Below are positions 49,586 to 57,735 of a stretch of 64,000 nucleotides of DNA, piece after piece (the first letter of the stretch is position 1; each line of letters starts with the position of its first letter). The DNA is from Clostridiales bacterium (GTDB taxonomy: Bacteria > Bacillota > Clostridia > Lachnospirales > Lachnospiraceae), in the NCBI GenBank assembly GCA_018374355.1, contig JAHAFI010000005.1, forward strand, positions 61,684 to 125,683. Reading direction: 5' to 3'. Position numbers and translations under genes: made by a program. Under the pieces are notes generated by a model. It worked only from the letters and a program-made list of their open reading frames with translations. It did not search any database and was not told the DNA's origin.

Positions 49586-50386
49586 TCAGACTACTGCTGT
49601 ATCAGCGCAGCATTCATTCAATCCGCTAAGATAATGAACCATCGTTTCCAGATTCTCCAGCATATCATTTTCCGAACCGTCCATATCCGCAAACTGAGGA
49701 ATATCCTTGTTTTTTCCGAACTTAAAGCAGGCCGGCGTGTCAACCTCGCCTTCTCCCACAGCTACTTCCTTCCAGCCCTCTTCTGTTCTGCAAAAGTCCT
49801 TGTGATGCAGAGAACGCACATATTTTTCAATCTTGTGCAGCAGTTCCTCCGGATCTTCACCGCCATAGAATATCCATCCGGTATCCGGCTGCGCTCCTAC
49901 TTTGCCGCCGCACTGCTCAAGCAGCCATTCATAGCCTGTTTTCCCATCAATTTTTTCCTCAATCTCCTTCGAGCCGTTATGGATAAGAAGTTCAATGCCC
50001 CACTTTTCCAGTTCTTCTGCAATTTTTACACAGTTTTCGGCAAATTCACTATACACTTCCTTTGTCACCGGAAATGGACACTGTATCACAAACTGCGACA
50101 CCTGATGCTGTCTGCCCATTCGTTCCATAGACGGCAGTTCTGCCTGCAGATTTTCCGCAAAAGCATGCACGGAAAATGCACGGAGGCCTACCCGCTCCGC
50201 TTCCGCCAAAAAGTTTTCTGCCTCCTGCTCGTTCCACATTTTACTGCTGCTTACATCCTCATCTGTCCCAAACACAATGCACGGCTCAATAAACTCATAT
50301 CCCATCCCATGTACTTTTTCAAAAAAGTCCTTCGGGTTGCTGCGACATTCCTTCGCCGCGCCGTATAATTGGAAACCAAATCTCAT
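49586..50386 (-). CDS. Sugar phosphate isomerase/epimerase (AP-endonuclease-2 fold)
   Basis: A 266-residue TIM barrel of the xylose-isomerase-like family (COG1082). FGFQLYGAAKECRSNPKDFF at the N-terminus, AFSVHAFAEN with a metal-ligand His, ELLIHNGSKE, GAQPDTGWIFYGG and YVRSLHHKDF carry the Glu/Asp/His metal site. The substrate is unknown; relatives include IolE and IolI and tagatose epimerases. It is not in the operon of the sugar-acid cluster (a terminator and an AraC gene lie between) but may be functionally related. RBS GGAGG before ATG. Confidence 0.85.
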   Translation of the reverse strand: MRFGFQLYGAAKECRSNPKDFFEKVHGMGYEFIEPCIVFGTDEDVSSSKMWNEQEAENFLAEAERVGLRAFSVHAFAENLQAELPSMERMGRQHQVSQFVIQCPFPVTKEVYSEFAENCVKIAEELEKWGIELLIHNGSKEIEEKIDGKTGYEWLLEQCGGKVGAQPDTGWIFYGGEDPEELLHKIEKYVRSLHHKDFCRTEEGWKEVAVGEGEVDTPACFKFGKNKDIPQFADMDGSENDMLENLETMVHYLSGLNECCADTAVV

Positions 50387-50401
50387 AGCAAATCCCTCCT
50401 T

Positions 50402-51571
50402 TTATTTTTTACTCACATCTGCCCTTTCCAAATTCACGCAAACCTCTGTATGATGAGTGAACGGAAACATATCCACCGGACAGATTTCCTTCACCCCATA
50501 TCCCTTCCCACAAAAATATTTCAGATCCCGCGCCAATGTCTCCGGATTACAGGAGATATACACTACCCGTTTTGGCGCCATTTTTACGACGGAATCCATA
50601 AAATTTTCATCACTTCCGGCTCTCGGCGGGTCCATGAATACTACGTCCGCCTTCTCCCCTGCTTCAGCCATAGCAACCATAAATTTTCCCGCATCCTCCT
50701 GATAAAAACGGACATTTCGGATACCATTCCGTTTTGCATTTCCCACAGCATCCCTTACTGCATCCTTATTCAATTCCACGCCGATTACCTCTTTTGCATG
50801 GGATGCTGCAATCAGGCCGATGGTTCCGATACCGCAGTATGCATCGATAACCCGTTCTTTTCCACTTAAATTTGCCAGTTTGATAGCTTTTCCGTACAGC
50901 ACTTCCGTCTGCTCGGGATTGACCTGATAAAAAGAATTCGGTGAAATCCGAAAACGGCAGCCGCACAGCTCATCCTCGATATATCCTTTGCCGTAAAGCA
51001 CAATATTCCGCTCTCCCAGCACCATACTTGTTTTCTTGTCGTTCACATTCAAGACCACAGTGGTAATAGACGGATGCTCTTTCCTAAGAGCTTTCACAAA
51101 ATTATTTTTTGACGGAAATACCGGAGAAGCAGTTACCAGCGCCACCAGCATTTCTCCTGTTTTCCGTCCGGTCCGGATCAAAACGTGGCGCAGAAGGCCA
51201 TATCCGCTGTCCTCATTATAAATTTTGATTTTAAATGATTTTGCCAGTTTGCAGATTGTCTGGATCACCGCATCTGCTTCCTGATTTTCAATCTGGCATT
51301 TTGTCACCGGTACCACTTTATGAGTACCCTCCTCATAGATTCCTGCCACCACATCCCCATTTCTCAGATGCTTGTATGCAGCATGCACTTTATTTCGGTA
51401 ATAATAGGGATTTTCCATCCCAATGATCGGCTGGATTCTGCCGAAGGGTTTCAGCAATTTCCCCACCCTTTTCTCCTTTTCCTTCAACTGTTCCCCATAG
51501 GCTGTTCCCTGATACTGACAGCCGCCGCATTTTTTTGCATAAGGGCATTTTTCTATCATCCTAAATCCCAT
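50402..51571 (-). CDS. rlmD: 23S rRNA (uracil-5-)-methyltransferase, RlmD/RumA family
   Basis: A 389-residue SAM-dependent methyltransferase. N-terminal CPYAKKCGGCQYQ carries three of the Fe-S cluster cysteines (fourth in VTKCQIENQ). The catalytic half has RISPNSFYQVNPEQTEVLYG, VIDAYCGIGTIGLIAA (motif I), MDPPRAGSDENF (motif IV) and VVYISCNPETLARDL with the nucleophile Cys. Like many clostridial copies it lacks the N-terminal TRAM domain. Target U1939 or U747 cannot be told apart. Start ATG 51571; ATG 51559 is a possible alternative. It is encoded 15 bases upstream of the isomerase gene. Confidence 0.93.
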   Translation of the reverse strand: MGFRMIEKCPYAKKCGGCQYQGTAYGEQLKEKEKRVGKLLKPFGRIQPIIGMENPYYYRNKVHAAYKHLRNGDVVAGIYEEGTHKVVPVTKCQIENQEADAVIQTICKLAKSFKIKIYNEDSGYGLLRHVLIRTGRKTGEMLVALVTASPVFPSKNNFVKALRKEHPSITTVVLNVNDKKTSMVLGERNIVLYGKGYIEDELCGCRFRISPNSFYQVNPEQTEVLYGKAIKLANLSGKERVIDAYCGIGTIGLIAASHAKEVIGVELNKDAVRDAVGNAKRNGIRNVRFYQEDAGKFMVAMAEAGEKADVVFMDPPRAGSDENFMDSVVKMAPKRVVYISCNPETLARDLKYFCGKGYGVKEICPVDMFPFTHHTEVCVNLERADVSKK

Positions 51572-51749
51572 CCTTTTCTTGAAAATAACTTTTCAGAGTT
51601 CTGGCGTTCCATTGTCAAACTGAAGCCCTCACCCTGCTTCGTGCTCATTATAGCATGGTTCTTCCCACACATCGAGTAAAATTCCAAAATATATTATGTT
51701 TTACTTTTGTCTCTTTACCCCTTATAATAAAAATAAAAAGGAGTTCGCT

Positions 51750-52712
51750 ATGAAAAGAAAATATATTGCAATTATGATTGCTGCTCTGCTGGTTTCCTCC
51801 GTGACAGCATGCAAAACAGAATCCGGCTCTTCCAGTCAGGATTCATCCTCTCCTGTGCAGGATGTTCCATCCACAGAAAATGCTTCCTCAGATGCAGAAT
51901 CCGAAAATCCAACTTCCCAGCCTTCCGGCTCCGATAGTTCTGCCGATACCGAGGAAAATGATTCTGCCCAGCAGAACGAAGCTTCTGCTGACGAGCAGCT
52001 TCTGCTGGAGCAAAACGGTATAAAGGTGTATGCTCTTGTAAGTGACCTTGCACAGCAAGCCACCTTGGGTATTCGTGCAGAAAATACGTCCGATCAGAAC
52101 TACATCATCCAACTGGCCGATGTATCCGTCAATAACTTTGTAATGCATCCCGCTTTCAGTCTGAACGTGGATGCCAATTCTGTAAACGATATGAGCGCTG
52201 CATTTTCCCCTGAGGATCTGGAAGCCTGTGGAATTCAGACCGTTTCCCACATGGATGCCAAAGTGCTTTTACTGGATGCCCTCTCTTTTGAAACTCTATA
52301 CACCTCAGAACCTGTCACAATCAAGACGGGAGAATCTGAGACTTCATCGTATGACGAAACCGGAGAGGTGGTCTATGACAAAGATGGTCTCAAGCTTGTA
52401 TCAAAAGGAATCGTTGACGATCCCATCTCGGGAAAATCTTGGAAAGTCTACATTTCCAATGATACCGATCAGGATCTGGCTCTGGAGGCTTCCAACATTA
52501 TTGTCGGTGATGCCACACTGGATGTCATTCTTTCCCTCACTGTTCCTAAAGGGAAAAAAGCCATCGGAACCATGTCGATTTTTCAGGAGGATCTGGACAA
52601 ATATCTGATCACAGATATCCATTCTCTGGAAACCACCCTGAAGATTCTTGACCCGGAAACCTTTGAGCTGAGACAGACCATCGATGATATCAGTCTGACC
52701 TTTCCCTCCTGA
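51750..52712 (+). CDS. Lipoprotein with two copies of a beta-rich domain
   Basis: A 320-residue secreted lipoprotein. A lipobox SSVTAC ends the signal peptide (Cys at residue 21), followed by a Ser/Asp/Glu-rich linker (about 25-75). Two similar halves follow: the first has GIKVYALVSDLA..., AENTSDQNYIIQL and the second DGLKLVSKGIVDD..., SNDTDQDLALEA; each ends with a D-(P/A)-(E/L)-(T/S)-F-E pattern. This is an internal duplication. Such proteins are common in Lachnospiraceae, function unknown. The start ATG 51750 follows AAAGGAG. It has its own terminator downstream. Confidence 0.85.
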   Translation: MKRKYIAIMIAALLVSSVTACKTESGSSSQDSSSPVQDVPSTENASSDAESENPTSQPSGSDSSADTEENDSAQQNEASADEQLLLEQNGIKVYALVSDLAQQATLGIRAENTSDQNYIIQLADVSVNNFVMHPAFSLNVDANSVNDMSAAFSPEDLEACGIQTVSHMDAKVLLLDALSFETLYTSEPVTIKTGESETSSYDETGEVVYDKDGLKLVSKGIVDDPISGKSWKVYISNDTDQDLALEASNIIVGDATLDVILSLTVPKGKKAIGTMSIFQEDLDKYLITDIHSLETTLKILDPETFELRQTIDDISLTFPS

Positions 52713-52807
52713 TCTCCCTTCAAGCTTTTCCCAGTGAAGCGCTTCGAAGCCTCCATCGGGAAAAAGCTGCACCAATTTTGTATCTGTGCTGCGGGCACAG
52801 GCACAAA

Positions 52808-52850
52808 ACGGGTGCGATGCAGATTTCTTTGCATCGTACCCGTTTTTCTT
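52808..52850 (+). terminator. Intrinsic terminator after the lipoprotein gene
   Basis: ACGGGTGCGATGCA (52808-52821) pairs with TGCATCGTACCCGT (52830-52843) with one G-T step, then T5. It lies about 95 bases after the stop. Confidence 0.85.
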
Positions 52851-52900
52851 TTATCTTGAAAACAGTTCAAGCACACCTCGGCGGATTGTATGTTTTCAGG

Positions 52901-53164
52901 CTACTCGCCCAGCCCGTCCTCAATCACTTCCACCAGTCTTTGCAGAGCGGTTTCCTCGTCCTCCCCTTCACAGGTCAGAATGATTTCATCATTGCATTTT
53001 ACGCAGGCTCCCAGCACACTCAGCACACTTTTAGCATTTGATACGGTGTTATCAAACTCAAAGGTGATTCGTGATTTGAACTGCATCGCCTCTTTGCACA
53101 GGACGCCGGCTGGTCTCAAATGCAAACCGGTTGGGTTTTTAATTACTACGTTCTGTCTTACCAT
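52901..53164 (-). CDS. ptsH: HPr-family phosphocarrier protein
   Basis: An 87-residue HPr. The His site is KNPTGLHLRPAGVLCKEA (His15 equivalent), and the regulatory serine region is SNAKSVLSVLGACVKCNDEI (Ser46 equivalent, phosphorylated by HPr kinase in Firmicutes). It transfers phosphate in the PTS and can act with CcpA. It lies 12 bases downstream of cdaR, in the same operon as CdaA. Compare the His-less HPr-like protein at 12615. Confidence 0.94.
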   Translation of the reverse strand: MVRQNVVIKNPTGLHLRPAGVLCKEAMQFKSRITFEFDNTVSNAKSVLSVLGACVKCNDEIILTCEGEDEETALQRLVEVIEDGLGE

Positions 53165-53175
53165 ATTACTTTCCT

Positions 53176-54468
53176 CTATTCGTCTGTATTCTGCACTTTT
53201 GTCAACTGAACGGTTGTCGTTACGCTTTCTACCTGCATATATCCTTCCGGAAGTGTAATCGTCACAGGCACCGTATATTCCCCCTCCGTCTTATCTGTCA
53301 AATCAATGGATGCCTGAATCTCTTCCGCAAGCAATTCTTCCAGATCCGCCTCCCGGCCTTTCACCCGCACCTGCAGAGTGTCCTGCCCGAAGGTAGCCCA
53401 CAGATTTTTTTCCAGTCCCTTGATTGTGATATTGGCTGTCTTCACGCCAAATTCCTTGCTGTCATAGGGAAGAATGCTGACCTTCACAAGCACAGACTGG
53501 GATGCATTCTCCGGTATTTTAAATCCGTCCTCCTCTTTCAGAAGCGTATTTAATTTAATATTAAATTCCTGATCCTGACCGCTTCCTGCTATATCAATCA
53601 GATCCGCGGGAATTTCAACGGTATTGTTGTTCTCCGCGAGAGTTTTCAGCGCTTCTTCACTTCCGGCAACTGATATTTCTTCCGGTGTAGTTGTGATTTT
53701 GTCCACCTGATAACCGTAGGACGGTGTTCCGCTGTAATTTGCCTTAATCTTTATATTGTCTACTATCTTCCACAATTTTACATCCACATCAATGGTACGC
53801 TGTTCATTGACTGCAACAAAACGCACATAATCCATTGCTTCATCGTAGGCGGAACCATTCTGGTCAATCAGCTTCAGGCTTGCCGTTTTTTTCGTATCCG
53901 ATGCCAATCCGTTTACATTGACCGTAGCCACTACGCTTTTAATTTTGTTGATCATGGATTTCGGTCCCTGAATCAGTACTTTTTCTGTAGATGGCACACA
54001 TTCACCGATTTCATAGCCGGTTACCGGTTTGCCCTCCGTATTGACAGTTATCACAAACTCCTTAGATTCCATATCTTCTATATAGACAGGAATCGTTTTC
54101 GGATAAATTTCCACATCTTTCATGGAAATTCCGCTGACCGGCTTAAACTGCACCGGGACATAAACCAAACCGGAATCCTCACTCAGGTCCACGATCTGGG
54201 TCATATCCGCCTCTACTGCAATATCTTTTCTGGCAGTGACTACGGAAGTCTTTCCCCGGATATATACCGTGACTTCCCGCTTTGTCTCATCCAAACGATA
54301 AGTTTTCCCTGACTTGAGGATATAATCGTCATTGATCACATTCACTCTTGCGGAATAATTTTCCATAATAACCGGATCACTGGCATTGGAAGCAAACAGC
54401 CAGATCAGCACCGCTACCAAAACAGAAACAATTTTCAGGGTCAGATTTTCAGTCAGTTTTTTCTTCAT
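53176..54468 (-). CDS. cdaR: CdaR, YbbR-domain regulator of diadenylate cyclase
   Basis: A 430-residue protein. A short cytoplasmic N-terminus and one membrane anchor (TLKIVSVLVAVLIWLFA) are followed by about four YbbR repeats in the extracytoplasmic region, each with a central VxG/VxIxG pattern such as YIEDMESKEFVITVNTEGKP and VLIQGPKSMINKIKSVVATV. In other Firmicutes it binds and modulates CdaA. The gene overlaps cdaA by 20 bases. The RBS is GGACGGGG. Confidence 0.92.
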   Translation of the reverse strand: MKKKLTENLTLKIVSVLVAVLIWLFASNASDPVIMENYSARVNVINDDYILKSGKTYRLDETKREVTVYIRGKTSVVTARKDIAVEADMTQIVDLSEDSGLVYVPVQFKPVSGISMKDVEIYPKTIPVYIEDMESKEFVITVNTEGKPVTGYEIGECVPSTEKVLIQGPKSMINKIKSVVATVNVNGLASDTKKTASLKLIDQNGSAYDEAMDYVRFVAVNEQRTIDVDVKLWKIVDNIKIKANYSGTPSYGYQVDKITTTPEEISVAGSEEALKTLAENNNTVEIPADLIDIAGSGQDQEFNIKLNTLLKEEDGFKIPENASQSVLVKVSILPYDSKEFGVKTANITIKGLEKNLWATFGQDTLQVRVKGREADLEELLAEEIQASIDLTDKTEGEYTVPVTITLPEGYMQVESVTTTVQLTKVQNTDE

Positions 54469-55345
54469 GTCTACCCCGTCCTTTCCATCTCTTGAATTTT
54501 CCGCTGTCTTCCTTTGATCCGGATTTCATCTTCAATTTGTTCAATTCTTCCCGCAGAGTTCCCGGATTCACACCGGTATGGATCTTTCCGCCCATCGTAT
54601 AGGAAATCTTACCGGTCTCTTCTGATACGATAATAGTGAGCGCATCACTCACCTCGCTGATTCCCACCCCCGCCCGGTGTCTGGTTCCGAGACTTTTATT
54701 CAATTCCAGATTGTCCGAAAGTGGAAGATAGCAGGTAGCTGCAACGATTCTGTTGTTTCTCACGATCACTGCGCCGTCATGGAGCGGTGTATTGTGTTCG
54801 AAAATATTAATCAGCAACTGGCTGCTGATCATGGAATCCATGGCAATACCTGTTTTTTCATATTCTTTCAGAATAATATTCTGCTCAATAACAATCAGAG
54901 CCCCTGTCTTAACCTCACCCATAGCGTATACTGCATGAATCAGTTCTCCGATGGTCCGGTCACTGATCCGCTCCTCCGCAGACTTTCCTGTTTCAAAAGG
55001 AATCAGCGTGGCCAGCATTTTCTTTTCTCCCAACTGTTCCAGCGCCCGTCTCAGCTCCGGCTGAAAAATAACAATCACTCCCGTAATCGCCACAACACTA
55101 AGCTGCTTACAAATCCAGAGGATTGTATCCATATGTGACAGCGCAGCTACGATCAGGAAGATCACCACCAGCAATACACCCTTCAGCAGCATATAGGCCC
55201 GGGTATTTTTTACCCATACCATCAAATAGTACACAAAAATCGCGATCAGTAAAATCTGTATAATATCAATGAGGCCAAAGGATATAGGCAATGAAAAATT
55301 TGAAATCCGAAAACGGAAATTTAAATATTCAATAATATTCTTCAT
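54449..55345 (-). CDS. cdaA: Diadenylate cyclase CdaA
   Basis: A 298-residue enzyme that makes cyclic di-AMP from two ATP. Three N-terminal membrane segments (about 18-38, 40-60, 65-85) are followed by the DAC domain with the catalytic DGA (TPLHDGAVIVRNN) and the RHR motif (GTRHRAGVGISE). The C-terminus is a charged tail after residue 265. It is the first gene of a cdaA-cdaR-ptsH operon. The upstream gene at 55378 lies 32 bases away and may also be cotranscribed. Confidence 0.96.
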   Translation of the reverse strand: MKNIIEYLNFRFRISNFSLPISFGLIDIIQILLIAIFVYYLMVWVKNTRAYMLLKGVLLVVIFLIVAALSHMDTILWICKQLSVVAITGVIVIFQPELRRALEQLGEKKMLATLIPFETGKSAEERISDRTIGELIHAVYAMGEVKTGALIVIEQNIILKEYEKTGIAMDSMISSQLLINIFEHNTPLHDGAVIVRNNRIVAATCYLPLSDNLELNKSLGTRHRAGVGISEVSDALTIIVSEETGKISYTMGGKIHTGVNPGTLREELNKLKMKSGSKEDSGKFKRWKGRGRHEEKTD

Positions 55346-55377
55346 TCTTCCACTTCCCTCCTCGTTTTATCCCTTTC

Positions 55378-56373
55378 CTATAAATTCTTCAAAGATTCTT
55401 CCAGTCTTGATTCATAATCCACCTGTTCTGACGGGGGAACCGGATAATCCTGCTCCTGAATCTTTGTTATTTTTACATTTTTTGCGGCAATTCTCATCTT
55501 AGGAACTGCTTTCACATAGTAACAGTAATCGTCATCCTCATACTGAATATACTCCGTTCTGGTATAATCCACATTAAACAGGAAAAACTCCATGATCACT
55601 GCCAGTATAACCGCACCGATAGTTCCTGCGATCATCGGCAGAACCGGACTTTCCACATCCACAAACAAACCTCCGGCTACCATAATCACCACATAAGAAA
55701 TACCTCCGGTAAAGATGGCAATCTGCCATGAATAATCCACCGGAAGTCTCCGGATAATGTTTACAATCAGAAGTACCGCTACAAAAGCGATGATATTCAT
55801 CAGCATATCCTGATTTTTCAGAAGCCCATCCAGAAGAAATTTCAGATTTTCCGCAATCTTCTCCGTGTCTGTTCCCTGAAAAGCATTGGCATTTTTACTG
55901 ACTAATTCAATGAAATAATGAACCACCACTCCGCAGCCCGCTGAAATCGCAGACACCGGAGTCCTTGTCAGTCCGTAACCTATGGGTATCGCGCAGGGAA
56001 CCCCCATCTGAAACGCCAGCGGCGTCAAAAGCAGTACCAACGCGTCCTGAGGGGTAAACCGGATATACAGAATTACCAGAATCAGAACCAATGCCACCGC
56101 AAATCCCGCAACCTCCAATCCCGCTCCGTAACACTGTCCGGTCATCAAAAGCAGCCCGAAGGTCACCATCAGGTTCAGCGGCATAACAGAACAGATCAGT
56201 GAAAGAATCAATAACACAAAAATACTGTCCAACTGCTCCACAAAATCCAGTCGGGAATTGATGCTTTTGAAAACCACCATTGCCAGAATAAATTTCAGCA
56301 CCGGAACGATAAAGGTACTGTATTTTGCATAAATCTGTTGAAGCTTTTCTTTAAATTCTAATAGCAAGGCCAT
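55378..56373 (-). CDS. Conserved integral membrane protein near cdaA
   Basis: A 331-residue protein, no named family. Six to eight membrane segments: about 20-38, 48-66, 70-95, 95-120, 180-200, 207-228, 235-258. The C-terminal 70 residues are cytoplasmic and acidic, with EYIQYEDDDYCYYVKAVPKM. It is placed directly upstream of cdaA, an arrangement I associate with Lachnospiraceae, so it may have a cell-envelope or osmotic role. RBS AGGAGG before ATG 56373. No substrate motif. Confidence 0.75.
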   Translation of the reverse strand: MALLLEFKEKLQQIYAKYSTFIVPVLKFILAMVVFKSINSRLDFVEQLDSIFVLLILSLICSVMPLNLMVTFGLLLMTGQCYGAGLEVAGFAVALVLILVILYIRFTPQDALVLLLTPLAFQMGVPCAIPIGYGLTRTPVSAISAGCGVVVHYFIELVSKNANAFQGTDTEKIAENLKFLLDGLLKNQDMLMNIIAFVAVLLIVNIIRRLPVDYSWQIAIFTGGISYVVIMVAGGLFVDVESPVLPMIAGTIGAVILAVIMEFFLFNVDYTRTEYIQYEDDDYCYYVKAVPKMRIAAKNVKITKIQEQDYPVPPSEQVDYESRLEESLKNL

Positions 56374-56395
56374 GAATTACTCCTCCTGCTCTCTC

Positions 56396-56779
56396 TTATT
56401 CATAAAATTTCTGTAATTCTCCCAACTGCTGATTGTACATTTTTACGGATCGTTTTGCTTTAAAATACCGCAGGGAACAAATCGTATAGGTAACCACCGA
56501 ATAGACCGTAAGGGTAATAATATAACCGCCAATCACCCCTGCCCCTACAAGCAGCAGATTCATCTTATGCACATTGTCCAGCAGATACTCCGAAAAATAG
56601 GCGCATACCAGAAGGAGAATCACACCGTAGCCCGCACTTGCCAGAAAAAAATTCTTAAACAGCGCAATGCCCAGATAGTCACTGCGGTAATATCTGGCGA
56701 TTCTCATGTCTTCTTTTCCCTGTCCGTTTTCGTACCTTGCCAATTTTGTCATCAAACGAATTTTCTTTTCATCTAACAT
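56396..56779 (-). CDS. Small membrane protein, hypothetical
   Basis: A 127-residue protein with two hydrophobic segments (about 40-62 and 72-97), a charged N-terminus (MTKLARYENGQGKEDMRIAR) and a coiled C-terminal end (RSVKMYNQQLGELQKFYE). Unknown family. It lies 22 bases upstream of the larger membrane protein gene, so the pair may act together. Confidence 0.75.
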   Translation of the reverse strand: MLDEKKIRLMTKLARYENGQGKEDMRIARYYRSDYLGIALFKNFFLASAGYGVILLLVCAYFSEYLLDNVHKMNLLLVGAGVIGGYIITLTVYSVVTYTICSLRYFKAKRSVKMYNQQLGELQKFYE

Positions 56780-56812
56780 ATATTCTCACCTGCATTCCAT
56801 TTCATACAACTC

Positions 56813-56931
56813 ATACCTGACGGTATTATCACATGATTTCCTCGAAATCATGTCTTCCGTATAATGTGCAGCGAATTTCTGCGGTTCCGCAGAAATCACC
56901 TATGCACAGATATAATACCTGACGGTATTAT
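56813..56931. repeat. Composite intergenic hairpin element, copy 3 (diverged)
   Basis: Bounded by two direct copies of ATACCTGACGGTATTAT (56813-56829 and 56915-56931), each also a small palindrome. Inside are ATGATTTC/GAAATCAT and AATTTCTGCGG/CCGCAGAAAT hairpins, the second followed by CACCTATGCACAG, parallel to the CACCTCGCGGGA of copies 1 and 2. GTGCA before the hairpin pairs with TGCAC after it. The gap 56780-57015 holds only this and the short repeat. Confidence 0.75.
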
Positions 56932-56984
56932 ATCATAGATTCTACCCTATTAAAAGGGATTTTTCTCTTACGGTTTATAACCCA

Positions 56985-57009
56985 TGACTATGAAGCCTGA
57001 AAGGCTGAA
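56985..57009. repeat. 25-base intergenic repeat, copy after comFC
   Basis: Identical over 25 bases to 48315-48339 (hairpin AGCCT/AGGCT). It ends six bases past the comFC stop codon and continues ACAGTGAC, as in the right end of element copy 2. Confidence 0.8.
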
Positions 57010-57015
57010 CAGTGA

Positions 57016-57735
57016 CTATAACCCTTCCCCAATACAAAGGGTCAAAAACCACACTTCCTTCACGCCCTGTTTCTTCAGCTTACCTGCAATGGCATTCACC
57101 GTACTGCCGGTGGTATAAATATCATCCACCACCAATACTCTTTGATACTGCCCTGCCTGACCTTCCACGGTAAACGCCTGTTCCAGATTCTTTTTTCTCT
57201 CTTTTCTGTTTAATTCTTTCTGTGCTTTTGTGAATTTTTTCCGCAGCACCAGATCGGTGCGAATGGGTATGGAAAACCCTCTGCTTACTTCCTCCGCCAG
57301 AATCTGCGCCTGATTATAGCCTCTGGCATTCTGTTTTTTCTTATGGAGGGGAACCGGAAGAATCACCTCCGGACGAATCCGGGAAATAAATTCTGTACTG
57401 TAGGTGCACATCAATTTTCCCAGAAATTCCCCATATTCTTTTCTTCCATGAAACTTAAACCGCATCAAAGACTGCTTCAGGGGATCTTTGTATAGGAAAA
57501 TCCCCATTCCTCCGTCATACATCTGATCTCCCCGCCTGCAGTCGCGGCAATACTCCTGCTCCGCTCTGTTCAGAGGTTTACCGCATTTTTTACAGCGGGG
57601 CTCCCGAATCGGAACAGGAACTTTTTTTCTGCATTCTCTGCAGAGATACTTTTCATTTTTTCCCAGCAGATCATCGCAGAATACACATCTTCTCGGATAA
57701 ATCCAATCCAGAAGATGACTGATCATTTTATGCAT
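57016..57735 (-). CDS. comFC: ComF family phosphoribosyltransferase-like protein
   Basis: A 239-residue protein. N-terminal zinc-binding cysteines: CVFCDDLLGKNEKYLCRECR and CKKCGKPLNRAEQEYCRDC. The C-terminal PRTase fold has VLVVDDIYTTGSTVNAIAG. ComFC is needed for DNA uptake in competent bacteria, though its reaction is unclear; here it is next to RecD2. The start ATG 57735 overlaps the recD2 stop by 8 bases, with GAGG six bases upstream. Confidence 0.92.
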   Translation of the reverse strand: MHKMISHLLDWIYPRRCVFCDDLLGKNEKYLCRECRKKVPVPIREPRCKKCGKPLNRAEQEYCRDCRRGDQMYDGGMGIFLYKDPLKQSLMRFKFHGRKEYGEFLGKLMCTYSTEFISRIRPEVILPVPLHKKKQNARGYNQAQILAEEVSRGFSIPIRTDLVLRKKFTKAQKELNRKERKKNLEQAFTVEGQAGQYQRVLVVDDIYTTGSTVNAIAGKLKKQGVKEVWFLTLCIGEGL

